A DNA stretch of 64,000 bases, taken from Yponomeuta sedellus (taxonomy: Eukaryota > Arthropoda > Insecta > Lepidoptera > Yponomeutidae). Of the stretch, positions 32,346 through 42,480 are shown one piece after another. Numbering within the stretch: the stretch's first letter is position 1; each line of letters opens with the position of its first letter. Under the pieces are notes generated by a model that was not told where the DNA came from, made no database searches, and saw nothing but the letters and a program-made list of their open reading frames with translations. The DNA lies in NCBI GenBank assembly GCA_934045075.1, contig OW203745.1, positions 13,302,184-13,366,183 of the forward strand, in the 5' to 3' direction. A program made the translations under genes and the position numbers.

Positions 32346-32495
32346 AGGCACCAATTTCATACCGGGCTTTTCCTTTATATGTCCTACATGAAGGGCCTAC
32401 CGCTCTCGAATCGGACTTTTAAGTCGCTCAAAAAGTGTTAAACTCTTAGGCACTGTTTAAATAGTCCGTAACGGTCGCAAAGGTCTATGAGCCCT

Positions 32496-32632
32496 GCGTT
32501 CCGAGATGCGATGAAAGCGCGAATCCGAACACATTTAGTAGTCCCAAAGTATCCCGCACGAAATAAGGTTTTCATGCCTACTGCACTTATATGGATTGGC
32601 ACTGTAATCGATTTCATCGCATCTCGGAATGC
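32496..32632. repeat. Inverted repeat with ~21-bp arms
   Basis: GCGTTCCGAGATGCGATGAAA near 32496 and its near-complement TTTCATCGCATCTCGGAATGC near 32612 (one mismatch) enclose about 95 bp. Because of this both strands read AFRDAM/SRNA in open frames; these are not independent genes. Confidence 0.75.
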
Positions 32633-32744
32633 ACCCGATGTCTCTGAGGGAAGGCCCTGCACAGACCTGTGTGTGGGCTGCTTAAAAAAATGTATAGGAC
32701 CAAAGAACTAAGGTGAGTGGCGTAGCCTATAACTCAACATTTTT

Positions 32745-32866
32745 TTTACATCTAACATTTACATACAGGCACATTCTGTCCACACACTAGGATACCGTGT
32801 GTCGTGGATACCAGAAACAACGAAATCACAAACATGTAAACATCCAAGACCTAAGCCAAATTCGAT
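32745..32866 (-). mobile_element. SINE family E, 3' part
   Basis: ACATTTACATACAGGCACAT, CACACTAGGATACCGTGTGT and CAAACATGTAAACATCCAAG (minus-strand body). A 40-bp head fragment of the same family (TAGCGCATCTGCCTACCATG on the minus strand) lies separately at 33533-33572. Confidence 0.78.
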
Positions 32867-33237
32867 AACGAATAGCGATAAACAAACCGATGCTAGGCAA
32901 CGACTTGTTTACACCTAAAAGGCAGATGTTAACAACTTTTTTCTAGAAAACATTTTCATACTCGCTCGTTCTTCCTACTAATCTAAAATGTTTATTTATG
33001 TTTATGATGTTATAGTGAAAGGCTTAACCGATTTGAATGAAATATGACACACAGATATAACAGTCATCCACGCGAGCCGTGCTGCATAATTTTCTCAATA
33101 GAATTAAACGCGTTTAAGCAAAATAAAATATACAAACTCTTCAACATTATAATAATAATAAGGAGGTACATATGGATGCGACTATGAAAATGAGGAGTTG
33201 GGACCTACTGCAAATATTGCAATAAAACAAAGTTCTA

Positions 33238-33494
33238 CAGTCTATTTATTCTTACTTGTCCAATTTAGTAAACAAGATTCTACCCTTAAACTGTTACTTT
33301 TTAGTCCAAAACTGCCAAATTTCCATAAATGAAGTAACCTGGAACACTCTTTTAGATAACACGCTGCCAATTTTATAAACATAGTTCATGATAGTTCATG
33401 AATTTGCGAGAAATTGTCTATTTTAGGCATCTAATCTCAATTTTAAGGTTAGCATATTGTTTACTAAATTGGACAAATAAGAATAAATAGACTG
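33238..33494 (-). mobile_element. MITE M3 (TA target), copy 2
   Basis: Same terminal repeats as 21381-21646 and an inverted interior (ACTTTTTAGTCCAAAACTGC, ATTTCCATAAATGAAGTAAC). TA is present on the left; the right flank is CA, possibly a mutated TA. Confidence 0.85.
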
Positions 33495-33671
33495 CATGTT
33501 TATATTTTTATTCATATTATGTTCACACTGCATGGTAGGCAGATGCGCTACCGCTGCTCCACAGAGGTCCTCAAAAGTATAAGACTGGCAAGTGGAAGTG
33601 GCATTGGGCTGGTCACATTGGCCGAAGAACCGATGGTCGGTGAGGTGCCAAGGTTCTTGATTGAGGACCAC

Positions 33672-34510
33672 GAACTAGATAACGTAGCATAACGTCTTAT
33701 CCGTTATGCTACGTAGACTTTTTAACATAGACTTTTTGATTTGGCGACGAATAGAAATGACGTTCGTAGGATTTACTAGTTGACTTTTAAACACTTTTGA
33801 ACCAAAAGGCTTTGGCAACAGTGACGGAGTGATAAAGATATCATGGCAATTAAAACTGTAGCAACGTTAAAGCTGTAGCAGGTATTATCCAATATGGAAA
33901 TGTATCAATCTATCAACCCGTATTCATCCACTGCTGGACACAGCCCTTTCCAAAGGCACATCACTTCTTTCTCTCCTCTGCCATTGTCATCCAGTAAGCT
34001 GGTACAGTTTTAACGCTGCTACAGTTTTAATCGCCATACTATCTTTATCACTCCGTCACTGTTGCCAAAGCCTTTTGGTTCAAAAGTGTTTAAAAGTCAA
34101 CTAGTAAATCCTACGAACGTCATTTCTATTCGTCGCCAAATCAAAAAGTCTATGTTAAAAAGTCTACGTAGCATAACGGATAAGACGTTATGCTACGTTA
34201 TCTAGTTCGTATAACGATACGTTAACATCCACCAGCTTACTGGATGACAATGGCAGAGGAGAGAAAGAAGTGATGTGCCTTTGGAAAGGGCTGTGTCCAG
34301 CAGTGGATGAATACGGGTTGATAGATTGATACATTTCCATATTGGATAATACCTGCTACAGCTTTAACGCTGCTACAGTTTTAATCGCCATAATATCTTT
34401 ATCACTCCGTCACTGTTGCCAAAGTCTTTTGGTTCAAAAGTGTTTAAAAGTCAACTAGTAAATCCTACGAACGTCATTTCTATTCGTCGCCAAATCAAAA
34501 AGTCTATGTT
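33672..34510. repeat. Nested inverted-repeat complex B-C-B'-C'-B'
   Basis: Segment B (33672-33869) is followed by C (33870-34005), then B' (34010-34208, complement of B), then C' (from 34231) and a second B' (to 34510). Thus 33723-34005 is the reverse complement of 34231-34510 and B also pairs with the middle B'. Identity is very high. B contains its own hairpin ACGTAGCATAACG-7-CGTTATGCTACGT (33681-33713). C carries a LINE/SINE-type tail (TGTCCAGCAGTGGATGAATA, minus strand). Confidence 0.85.
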
Positions 34511-35377
34511 GGGCCTGTAGAAAATACGTCACAAATAATAAATACAATTTATTTTGATGCACAGCCTCAATAAATCCGTCTATTCCTGTGTGATTCCTAT
34601 TTACTGCAGTTGGTATTTGTTCCGACGTCCGTTGCTAAGCCTAGGGCAGTAAAGTCACGTCATACTATTTGATCGACAGGGGATAGTTATATACTTGCAT
34701 CATCATACAGATTGTTTCAGAACGATCCGGTGTAACTACGGCATTTACTTTATTAGCCAATATAAGCAACTTTTTATAAGAGGAATTCAAAAGTACCTAT
34801 ACAAAAAAATATCAGCAATAAAAATGGAGCAAATACGGAGAGACAAAATTAGAAATGAATTGGTAAGAAATAAAACAAACTTGATAAACTGCGCCGAATT
34901 ATACAAAAACAAAAATGGGGATACTTTGGACCCATTATGAGAATGAAAGATGATAGATGCAGAAAGTGGGTAACATAGTGGTATCCCAAAGATGAGAAAT
35001 GAAGGATGAAATGCCGGCGCTGCTTCATTTTAATAAAAGAAGCAGCACCGGCATCATCCAGAAAAAGTTGATACTTTTTCTGGACCATGAAAAGAAAACA
35101 AGAATACTTGAGGAAGACCTTCGCTTGGATAAGAACAGCCGTTTGAATAAAAATATACATAAAATTGTAAACTGTTAAGTAATACACTTACGACCCGATT
35201 TTTAGTACTAGATTGAGTAAATACTAACTGTCGGTTGGCCAAATTGCATTTACAAAAAACAGTAGATTTTTGTAAATGCTCCATATTCTCTGCTTTCATA
35301 TTGGACAATGTACCTTGTATTCTATAACTTATATCGATGGTTTTTCTAAAAATCACTTAATAAAATAAATTATTGTT
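34511..35377. other. Unassigned; small inverted repeat inside
   Basis: At 35010-35085 GCCGGCGCTGCTTC..CTTTTA and GAAGCAGCACCGGC, together with ATCCAGAAAAAGT/ACTTTTTCTGGA, form short fold-backs. No family recognised. Confidence 0.45.
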
Positions 35378-35530
35378 ACGGCTTGATAACTTTTGACAGT
35401 AAGGCCCGCCATTGTCTAACAGTCCGCCACCAACCCGGTCTTAGCCCCCGTGGTAGAGTATGGCTTAACCTTCCTGCAGGAAGGAAGAGACCCGTGCCCC
35501 AACATTGGGGACATATAAAGGGTTGAAATC
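35378..35530 (+). mobile_element. SINE family B, 3' part
   Basis: From ACGGCTTGATAACTTTTGAC to AAAGGGTTGAAATCG. The hairpin CCCCAACATTGGGG keeps the stem although the loop has changed. Confidence 0.87.
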
Positions 35531-35539
35531 GATTGTTAA

Positions 35540-35690
35540 AGTTCCAGAAACCGGGGGTAAGTCGTCAGCGTACTGCGCCGTTTATAACCCGTCGATACAG
35601 AGGCCGGCGCCGCGGAGGCGCTGGCGGCACGCCAACGTGCGATTGTCGCCGCGATCGATCACCGCGCGACTTTATTGCCTCTCACGCTAA
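35540..35690. other. GC-rich patch
   Basis: About 120 bp of high GC content with many CpG (GGCCGGCGCCGCGGAGGCGC and following) in an AT-rich setting, preceded by a GGGGGTAAGTCG that would suit a 5' splice site. I cannot tie it to a gene; the only frame (61 aa) has no family resemblance. Confidence 0.35.
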
Positions 35691-35794
35691 TAGGACAATA
35701 TTCTAGAGTCGGCAGACTCAGAAACGCCCATGAATCTCCTAGGACAATATTTTACTACCGCGTGTATACTTAAAGTCCCGGGTCTTGAATAGTT

Positions 35795-35935
35795 AGATAG
35801 ATAGAGAACACTTTATTCTTCTTCTTCTTCAGGCTATATTATGTAGTCCACTGCTGGATATAGCCCTCCCCTAATGAGCACCATAGAGCCCCGTCTTGAA
35901 CTCTTTATTGTACATAGGTAATTATGGAGACTAGA
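35795..35935 (-). mobile_element. Family J tail interrupted by a LINE/family C tail
   Basis: GATAGATAGAGAACACTTTATT (J) is followed by the minus-strand tail CTTCTTCAGGCTATATTATG.. (35816-35905), and then the J sequence resumes as GAACTCTTTATTGTACATAG. The flanks GAACACTTTATT and GAACTCTTTATT look like a 12-bp target duplication with one change. Confidence 0.75.
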
Positions 35936-36500
35936 CTTTTTAAAACTAGATACTTCTTAACCAAGAACACCAAAAATTCTCATCACCTGCTTTTTTCCGA
36001 CTACTCGTTTTAATCTGAACAATATTCAATAGGACAATATTCTGGAGTCTGCAGAGTCAAATAAGCCCTAGGACTAAATTTTAGCACCGTATTTGTTCTT
36101 TTTACGGATATTTCTTTAATTACAAGAACTCCGACGGCCAATTTTTTAACAACTAGCTGTAATCTGAACAATTATTCAGAATTTCTCACGCTAATAGGAC
36201 ACTATTCCAGAGTCTGCAGACTCGGATACGCCCTGGGACTACACTTTAGCACCGCTTGTATTTTTATTACCGCCTTTTTTTTGACAACTCACTGTAATCT
36301 ATACAATATTCCCGAATCTCTAAAGGGATAATCTTCTAGAGTCTGCAGACTCGGATAAGTTTGGAACCACATTTTAGCAACGCTTGTGTTCTGAAATTCA
36401 CTGACATTTCTTGAATTCCAAGAATTCCAACGGACTATTTTTTTTTTTTTTTACTTTTACTATTTTTGACAACCCTCTGGAATCTGAACAATATTCCAGA

Positions 36501-36664
36501 TACGTAGGTAATACAGAGAATATTGTAAAGAGGTTCGAAATTTCACTGATGCCGGTGAGTCGCCCATTAGTTCAGATGGAAAGAGCGCTGGCATGGATAG
36601 CCAGAGGTCGCGGGTTCGAATCCCGGCATGGGTGGAATTTTTAGCCTCTAAATAGGTTTTTTAA
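36501..36664 (+). mobile_element. SINE family A, 5'-truncated monomer with 11-bp TSD
   Basis: From TACGTAGGTAATACAGAGAA to AATAGGTTTTTTAA, flanked by AATATTCCAGA at 36490-36500 and 36665-36675. Inserted within a unit of the local tandem repeat. Confidence 0.93.
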
Positions 36665-36990
36665 AATATTCCAGAGATTCTCACGCTAGTAAGACAATAT
36701 TCTAGAGTTTGCAGACTCAGGTAAGCTCATAGGGCCACATTTTAGCATCGCTTTTGTTCTTAATAACACGGGTATTTCTTGAATTCCAAGAATTCCGACA
36801 GCCAAATTTTTTATAACCTGTTGTAATTTAAACAATATTCCGGAATCTCCCACGCAAATAGAACAATATTATAGAGTCTGCAGACTCAGGTAAGCCCTAG
36901 AATTACATTTCAGATTCGCTAGTAGTCTTAAATTCAAAGTATTTCTTGAGTTCCAAGAATTCCTATTTTCTTTAACAAACTGCTTAATCT

Positions 36991-37047
36991 GCCTTGCGAA
37001 CCGAAACCGCTCGGAAAAATGCCACTATCGTTAGTCTTGGCGGTCCA
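36991..37047 (-). mobile_element. SINE family B, short internal fragment
   Basis: TTGCGAA.CCGAA.CCGCTCGGAAAA then ATGCCACTATCG matches the minus strand of the block between the 5S-like head and the CCGTGCTTCGCAAG segment. Confidence 0.65.
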
Positions 37048-37737
37048 TTCAACCCATCCAATCCATTCATGCACTGAACTCATAATTAATATAGAAATAC
37101 TTCTTTTTCACATTGTCAAATAGCCAATTCATAAAATTGTTTGGCGTTTCTGTGAGTAGTCTGAGCCAGCATTAAGATACAATTGCGTTGAAGAGTCATC
37201 ACAGCGAGCACGAATCGGATTATTACAGTCTACCCTTTAGACAACAACCGTTGATTGTTTCGCTATATTCCCCTTTAGCTCTTTGTAGGGGTGGGAAATA
37301 ATGGTATTTTGTAATATCGACAACGTAACAGCTCCGCCCAACCAATAACGGGTAAGAGTTTCTTAATCGTTATTGGTCCATTCTCGCTATCTTTTGCTAT
37401 TTGGTATCAATATATTTTCTATTTATGTACATGCACCTACCGACTATATTCTTCATGCAATCCGCTCCATCCAGAGATTGTCTGGATGATATCGCTCTGA
37501 GCGATAAGACCGCCAACATTACTTAGATTTAAGAAATGGCGGTTGTATTATTTTTTCTGGTTGAGCAAAAATGTGTACTCTATCGATCTATCTATTTTTA
37601 ATACGAGTAGCATGTTTTGGGCCGTTGCTATACGACGGAATATCCAAAGAGCGAGCAGGTTAAGAAGCGTGAGATTAAATTGGCTAGCATTATTTTAAGG
37701 GAGCATTTAGACCCTCATTTTGAACACAGCACTATTT
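37048..37737. other. No recognised family
   Basis: Nothing recognised. At 37318-37380 CCAATAACG..CGTTATTGG forms a small inverted repeat. Confidence 0.4.
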
Positions 37738-38158
37738 TTAAAAAATCGGCCTAATGCACGTCGGAATCGGGAGAATCGGAATTGAGGGTTCCGTACTACC
37801 ACTTTTTAAATTTCAAGTATGTATTTAGTTAGTCGGACGAGCATTTGGCCGTTTTTGTTACTGTAATGAGAATCATAAAAACAACGAAAATCATGTTTTC
37901 CATTTTTATATTATATTATACCATTTTTATACGGACTTGGCCTCCGTTGTGGAGTATGGCCTATATATTTCTCGGGAAAGAGACCCGTGCGCCTCGGTGG
38001 GGACATAATTGCTTGATGACGATTTTTTGAATAATTTCAACTAGCTATCTATTATGGGTTCAAAGAAGAACCCTTTGAAGTTCTGACGGACGGACAGACA
38101 GACAGTGGAGGCAGAGTAATAGAGTCCCATTTTGCACCCTTCGGGTCAAAACCCTAAA
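37738..38158 (+). mobile_element. Lepidopteran GGGTTCCGTA-type repeat, broken by SINE B
   Basis: AATCGGCCTAATGCACGTCG and TTGAGGGTTCCGTACTA at the left, TTCTGACGGACGGACAGACA and GGGTCAAAACCCTAAAAC at the right. I recognise this arrangement as a repeat common in Lepidoptera, but cannot name its class. A SINE B fragment (37931) interrupts it. Confidence 0.55.
37931..38020 (+). mobile_element. SINE family B, 3' tip
   Basis: ACGGACTTGGCCTCCGTTGT to GACATAATTGCTTGATGACG. Diverged; the hairpin is CCTCGGTGGGG only. Confidence 0.7.
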
Positions 38159-38297
38159 ACGACTATTTCAGTCAAAATTTAGAAAAACTACACATCACAA
38201 TAATTATGTTATAAAACCAATTACAGTGTATGTCCCTGGCAAATCGATAAAAAAAATCATAAGTAATTATTAAAATGCAGGTAATCCATTGATATTC

Positions 38298-38640
38298 ATA
38301 TCAACCCTCTGTATGCCCTCACTGCTGTGGCACGGGTCTCTTTCTGCAACATCACAGGAAGGTCAGGCCATACCCCACCACGGGCGCCAAGTCCGAGGAT
38401 TGTAACACAGTGGCGGGCCTTACTGCCACTCATAAGGCCTCTCACATGGCTTAACGACTGCCAATACATGACAGCCGGCACCAACAGCTTAACGTGCCTT
38501 GCGAAGCTCGGAAGCGCTCGGAAAAAGTGCCACTGGCCGTAGTCACTGGTTGGTCACCCATCTAGCATTTGACCGCGCCTGATGTTGCTTAACTTAAGTG
38601 ATTGATTCCAATCACTCGGTTCGATTAGGCCTCGAGTGCT
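38298..38640 (-). mobile_element. SINE family B, full length
   Basis: Minus-strand copy from the GGGTTGATATGA tail to GCACTCGAGGCCTAATCGAA. The 5S-like region is intact enough to read AAGTTAAGCAACATCAGGCG and GATGGGTGACCAACC. Confidence 0.9.
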
Positions 38641-39075
38641 GCTTAAAGAAAAGAGTATTTCCATAAAATATTGCAAACGATTTCAAAATTACCTTGTACC
38701 TAGTACTTATTCTGACAACTCGCGAGTAGCTACTATTTATTGTACCAATAACTATGGTAGTATATATCAATATAATATATTAGTGACGTTTACTGCCATA
38801 AGCGCTCCTCCAACCTCTTCGTTGCAGCAATACAGGCTTAATAGGTCTTTCAAAACAAAACACTTTTAGCGTTGTTATGAAATTGACTACAGTTTGGGAA
38901 TTCGGTCTTGTATTTAGAATAGAATAAAAATATATTTCAAAGACAGGGCACATATAAAAGAACCAAAGTGCAATTATGGTGCTTAAAGGAAACAATATTT
39001 TATTTCTAAACTGGGAAAAACTATTTCAACTACTGTAGGGATAATTCATGATAAATCAAATAACCGTTGAAGTAA
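38641..39075. other. No recognised family
   Basis: AT-rich; nothing recognised. Confidence 0.45.
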
Positions 39076-39275
39076 GCGCGTTCTTGAGTGGAGAACGCGA
39101 CTCGGCAAACGTATTGTAGCACGCCCTCCGACTAGGTGGGATGACGATCTGCGAAAAACTGCAGGCAGATGCTGGATGCGGCAAGCTAAAGACAGGGCGC
39201 TATGGCGCTTATTAGGGGAGGACTATGTCCAGCAGTGGACTAATAAACTAAAAACTTCAGGCTACTGAAGAAGAA
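39076..39275 (+). mobile_element. LINE 3' end (GRPPTRW type)
   Basis: Same segment as 10958: EWRTRLGKRIV..RPPTRWDDDLRKTAGRC..M-like coding and tail GGACTATGTCCAGCAGTGGA..ACTGAAGAAGAAG. A substitution turns the conserved G before RPP into a different residue. Confidence 0.75.
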
Positions 39276-39449
39276 GAAAAAGAAATAATAACCTATTTCT
39301 TTAAAAAAAATAGAAAATCACGCACTTGACTTTTTATGTAGCTTCCGTAACATAAAACCTCTTTCTCTCAATCTTGCTCATCATAGATAGATATAATATT
39401 CTTTATTGTATGTGCACTAGGAATTACAAAGGAGACTTAAATAATAACG

Positions 39450-39676
39450 TCGTCGTCGTCGTCGACAGGCTATACTAGTCCACTGCTGGACATAGCCCTC
39501 CCCTAAAGAGCGCCACGTTGTGCTATCATAGGGCGTAATGCCCATAATCCCACGCTGGGCTTGCGGGTTGGAGATCACAGTTCGGTGGAATTGTACTGCA
39601 GGGGGCGCTGCTGCCCACCCCCCGGTTTGTGTCCCTTAGTCGCCTTTTACGACACCCGCGAGAAGAATTGGGTAAA
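39450..39676 (-). mobile_element. SINE-like family C, near full length
   Basis: (CGT)n tip, CAGGCTATACTAGTCCACTG, GGGCTTGCGGGTTGGAGATC, GTCGCCTTTTACGACACCC, ending GAAGAATTGGGT. The first 30 bp of the 5' end is missing. Confidence 0.8.
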
Positions 39677-40002
39677 TAATAACGTGGTACAGTATAATTG
39701 GCGACTTTATTCTAAAAGTAATTTCTTCCACACAACCCGAATTGACTAGTCTTTCCTATCTTCTAGGCCGACTAAGCTGTCAAGATGGTGCTGGGTAAGC
39801 AATTGTTTTATATAATACCTTAATATTGTAGTCAAAGAGACGGTAGGTGTTACAGAGAGCATAAATAAAGAATGACTAACGAAAGAAATATATTGAGATA
39901 ATGTGGGTGGAAGGGCCGGTAAAGGATGTTCCAGTGCTCTTTGACCTTTTCCGCGATAGCGTCGGGAAATAAGGTAATTATGTTTTACCTAATAAATAAC
40001 CG

Positions 40003-40180
40003 AGCGGTGGTAGCTCAGTGGGTAGAATCATGGACTGGCAAGCGAGAGCCCCAGGTTCGATCCCAAGAGCGGGCATGCACCAATGACTTTGTTTAATTTC
40101 AAAGTTACGTACATTTGCGAATTTGTAGTCGCAATACCACACGCTAACTGTGAAGGAAAACATCGTGAGGAAACCCGCGG
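40003..40180 (+). mobile_element. SINE family H, 5' half with tRNA-like head
   Basis: CGGTGGTAGCTCAGTGGGTA (A box), CCCCAGGTTCGATCCCAAGA (B box), GCACCAATGACTTTGTTTAA, AAAACATCGTGAGGAAACCC. Cut at 40180. The head resembles a tRNA but lacks a balanced anticodon stem and the acceptor does not pair. Confidence 0.82.
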
Positions 40181-40444
40181 CTTGGTTGGCTCCACACGTA
40201 TTGACTAGTCTTTCCTGTGGGCTAGGCCGACTAAGCTGTCAGGATGGTGTAGGTGCTGGGCAAGCCTACACAATCTATAAAACCATGTCCCAGGCTTTAC
40301 AGCATCTGATTGGTCCCTTCACCCATCTAGTGTGAGTGAAGATGCCACTGGACGCTCTGTATAAATCATCTCATTACGTAGATGCAAAGGCCGTTTATAG
40401 AAAAAGCTAAGTAACGGGTAGTCGGCGCAACAAAACAATATGAA

Positions 40445-40635
40445 GGCCCTGTTTCACAATGTTCAAATAAAGTTCCATATAAGGTATCCGCAACCAGGGC
40501 TGCCGTTTGTTCTAAATTTAAATAAATTTTCCTATATTGCGTGTGTTCGTTTATGGCTTCAAATTTAGAACAAACGGCAGCCCTGGTTGCGGATAGCTTA
40601 ACCGGAACTTTATCTGCAGATTGTGAAACAGACCC
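40445..40635. mobile_element. MITE M7, ~80-bp imperfect TIRs
   Basis: GGCCCTGTTTCACAATG..ATAAAGTTCC..TATCCGCAACCAGGGCTGCC on the left is matched by the complement on the right (GGGTCTGTTTCACAATC..), leaving a centre of under 40 bp. The best-paired part is GCAACCAGGGCTGCCGTTTG onwards. Target duplication unclear. Confidence 0.78.
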
Positions 40636-40874
40636 TAAACAAGATATTTTTATATTCAATACACATGAAATCTTATTAGGTATACGTATAGGAGGCAACT
40701 GATCTATTTGGTTTATCATGACTTGAGAAAAGATGGTCAGAGTGGAGTTTTTTCTCCCGCTGCTTTTTTCTCCGCTACAATACGACCCGAAGGCAGCGGC
40801 TTACATTTTACATTGACTTGACTTGATTGAGAATGTAAATTCTTTACGTTGAAATAAATTAATTTGATTTGACA

Positions 40875-41143
40875 TACACTAGGTAGAATTGACTATAAAG
40901 CGAGAGATCTCGTTCGATTCACAAAGTTGGTATATAACAATGACTTTGTCTTTCTACATTTGTGAAGTTATAATAGCCACATCACTCGCTGAAGTGAAGG
41001 AAAACATCGTGAGGAAACCTGAGTGTCAGAGTTGTTCAAATACCTCAGCGCTTGAAATTGCCAATCCGCGGTGGACACACGTGGTAATTAAGCCCATACT
41101 CTCTCTGAGAGAGGGCACGTGCCCTGCAGTGGGACGTTTATGG
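40875..41143 (+). mobile_element. SINE family H, near full length with decayed head
   Basis: GGTAGAATTGACTATAAAGC (decayed head), AACAATGACTTTGTCTTTCT, AAAACATCGTGAGGAAACCT, GCGCTTGAAATTGCCAATCC, AATTAAGCCCATACTCTCTC, GTGCCCTGCAGTGGGACGTT. The order matches 62178. Confidence 0.85.
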
Positions 41144-41412
41144 GCAAGATAAAAAAAACTTAGAAGTCAGAAATTTATGACCCTCTTTTTTCTTATACCA
41201 CCCCTTTTGGGCTCAGCGCAGTCGGGTAAGAATATACACAACCACAACCGCAGATATCGTGCTGAAGCGTTGAAACAAACAAGTGCAGGCACCTGACGCT
41301 GCCCCAAGATGGAGGATTGTTAGGGAACACAACTAGAAAATAACGTGGAAATCCAATAAAGTTTGCGGGCGGTTCCCGTTGCTCAACTTTCGTCTTGCTA
41401 CAAAACAGATTA

Positions 41413-41588
41413 TCTACAATATAAAAATAAATCGCTGAATGTCTTGGTAAGCGCAAATTCGAGAGCAGATGAACCGATTTCGCTAATTCTTTTTTTTAAT
41501 ATTCCTTGAAGTACGAGGATGGTACTTACGGAGGGAAAATAATAAAGAATCCACTGTTAGGCGGTACGAAGTTCGCTGGGTCAGCTAG
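41413..41588 (+). mobile_element. Short non-autonomous Helitron
   Basis: Starts TCTACAATATAAAAATAAAT after a host A (41412) and ends GCTGGGTCAGCTAG before a host T (41589), fitting TC...CTAG insertion between A and T. Internal ATCGCTGAATGT, GAACCGATTTCGCTAATTCT and GTACGAGGATGGTACTTACG match a lepidopteran Helitron family I recognise. No target duplication, as expected. Terminal hairpin is weak. Confidence 0.75.
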
Positions 41589-41654
41589 TTTTATTTATAA
41601 ATATTACGGTACTAGATAATTACATGACTTTCTTCACGTGGGATTAGAATAAAG

Positions 41655-41821
41655 TCACAGCCAGGAATAACGTGGAAATGGGATACAGAGGTTGTCAGTT
41701 CGATTCCGACTTGAGGCCGCCGTACTAAACTAGTACAAATGGCTTGAGTCTCGGAGTATTTCCATGTTTGTAGTGTGACCTGGTTACTATAGCGCAGGGT
41801 ATCGTGTCTAGACGTACATTC
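41655..41821 (+). mobile_element. SINE family F (tRNA-like)
   Basis: AGAGGTTGTCAGTTCGATTC (B box), GTAGTGTGACCTGGTTACTA and GCGCAGGGTATCGTGTCTAG. A second fragment (ATACCCTGTGCTATGGTGAC, minus strand) lies at about 60330-60400. It is followed here by a minus-strand LINE D tail. Confidence 0.6.
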
Positions 41822-41980
41822 TTACAGTGTACGTCGTGAAATGAAATAAAAGAAAAAGGTTTTATTCAAAGTAGCGCAGAAACTGCAGCTTAATGAACGT
41901 TATAATTCAAACTCTACATCATTTTGGAGATAAAATGGACAAAAAAACTCCAAACTTAGTCTTTTCAAAGTCTAAGCTAA
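41822..41980 (-). mobile_element. LINE D 3' UTR
   Basis: Minus-strand copy of the LINE D 3' end: AATGAAATAAAAGAAAAAGG, GTAGCGCAGAAACTGCAGC, TTTGGAGATAAAATGGAC and AACTTAGTCTTTTCAAAGTC. No coding part. Confidence 0.85.
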
Positions 41981-42005
41981 GATAAGCTAAGATAAAATGA
42001 GATAA

Positions 42006-42167
42006 GACGAGACGAGACGAGACGAGACGAGACGAGACGAGACGAGACGAGACGAGACGAGACGAGACGAGACGAGACGAGACGAGACGAGACGAGACGA
42101 GACGAGACGAGACGAGACGAGACGAGACGAGACGAGACGAGACGAGACGAGACGAGACGAGACGAGA
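42006..42167. repeat. (GACGA)n array, about 32 units
   Basis: About 162 bp of uninterrupted GACGA, preceded by degenerate AGATAAGCTAAGATAAAATG and followed by GAATATTCTTTATTCTACAC, which resembles a family J end. It produces a 68-residue Ser-Arg-Leu-Val frame with no biological meaning. Confidence 0.97.
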
Positions 42168-42253
42168 ATATTCTTTATTCTACACCAGAGCACAGATTGA
42201 CAGAGTTTACATAATTATTTTAAAACAAAGAACATATAAGGTGAAAGAGAACA

Positions 42254-42291
42254 TAAAAAGAGCCTACCCTCTTTTAGGGAGGCTCTTTTTA
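42254..42291. repeat. Hairpin, 11-bp stem
   Basis: AAAAAGAGCCT and AGGCTCTTTTT with a further CCT/AGG pairing inside the 16-base loop. Confidence 0.75.
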
Positions 42292-42480
42292 CGCACCTGA
42301 TTACCTGAGATGTTGACATATCTCAGCTATTAAAATTGCCAAACTACGATTGACACGCGTGGTGATTAAGCCCATAGCCTCTCTATGAGAATAAGAAAAA
42401 AATTTTACGGTGGGACCCAATGAGATCTGATCATACTAAAAACGTGTATGATCAGATCTCATTGGGTCCCACTACAGGGA
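42290..42480 (+). mobile_element. SINE family H 3' part ending in a perfect 27-bp fold-back
   Basis: TTAAAATTGCCAAACTACGA, GTGGTGATTAAGCCCATAGC, then the inverted repeat: arms 42410-42436 and 42446-42472 (GTGGGACCCAATGAGATCTG... and its complement) around a 9-base loop. The normal family end is GCAGTGGGACGTTTAT, so the fold-back starts at the conserved GTGGGAC. Confidence 0.8.

Larger units (their letters stand above)
35684..36985 (+). repeat. Diverged tandem repeat, ~130-185-bp period, about six units
   Basis: Each unit carries CTCACGCTAATAGGACAATA or a variant, AGTCTGCAGACTC, ACATTTTAGCACCGCTTGT, a TTCTTGAATTCCAAGAATTC palindrome and TGTAATCTGAACAATATTCC. Unit starts are near 35684, 36030, 36185, 36318, 36677 and 36848. 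It is interrupted by a family J/C insertion (about 35790-35935) and by SINE A (36501-36664). No coding. Confidence 0.8.

Noticed and set aside
33681..36985. CRISPR-like array from regularly spaced repeats
   Set aside because: The repeats are long, diverged and contiguous, without unique spacers of fixed length, and the organism is a eukaryote.
40003..40080. tRNA gene reading TGGTAGCTCAGTGGGTAGA ... GGTTCGATCCC
   Set aside because: It continues into the family H body and the acceptor ends do not pair.
41987..42193. SRLVS-repeat frame
   Set aside because: Translation of the GACGA array.
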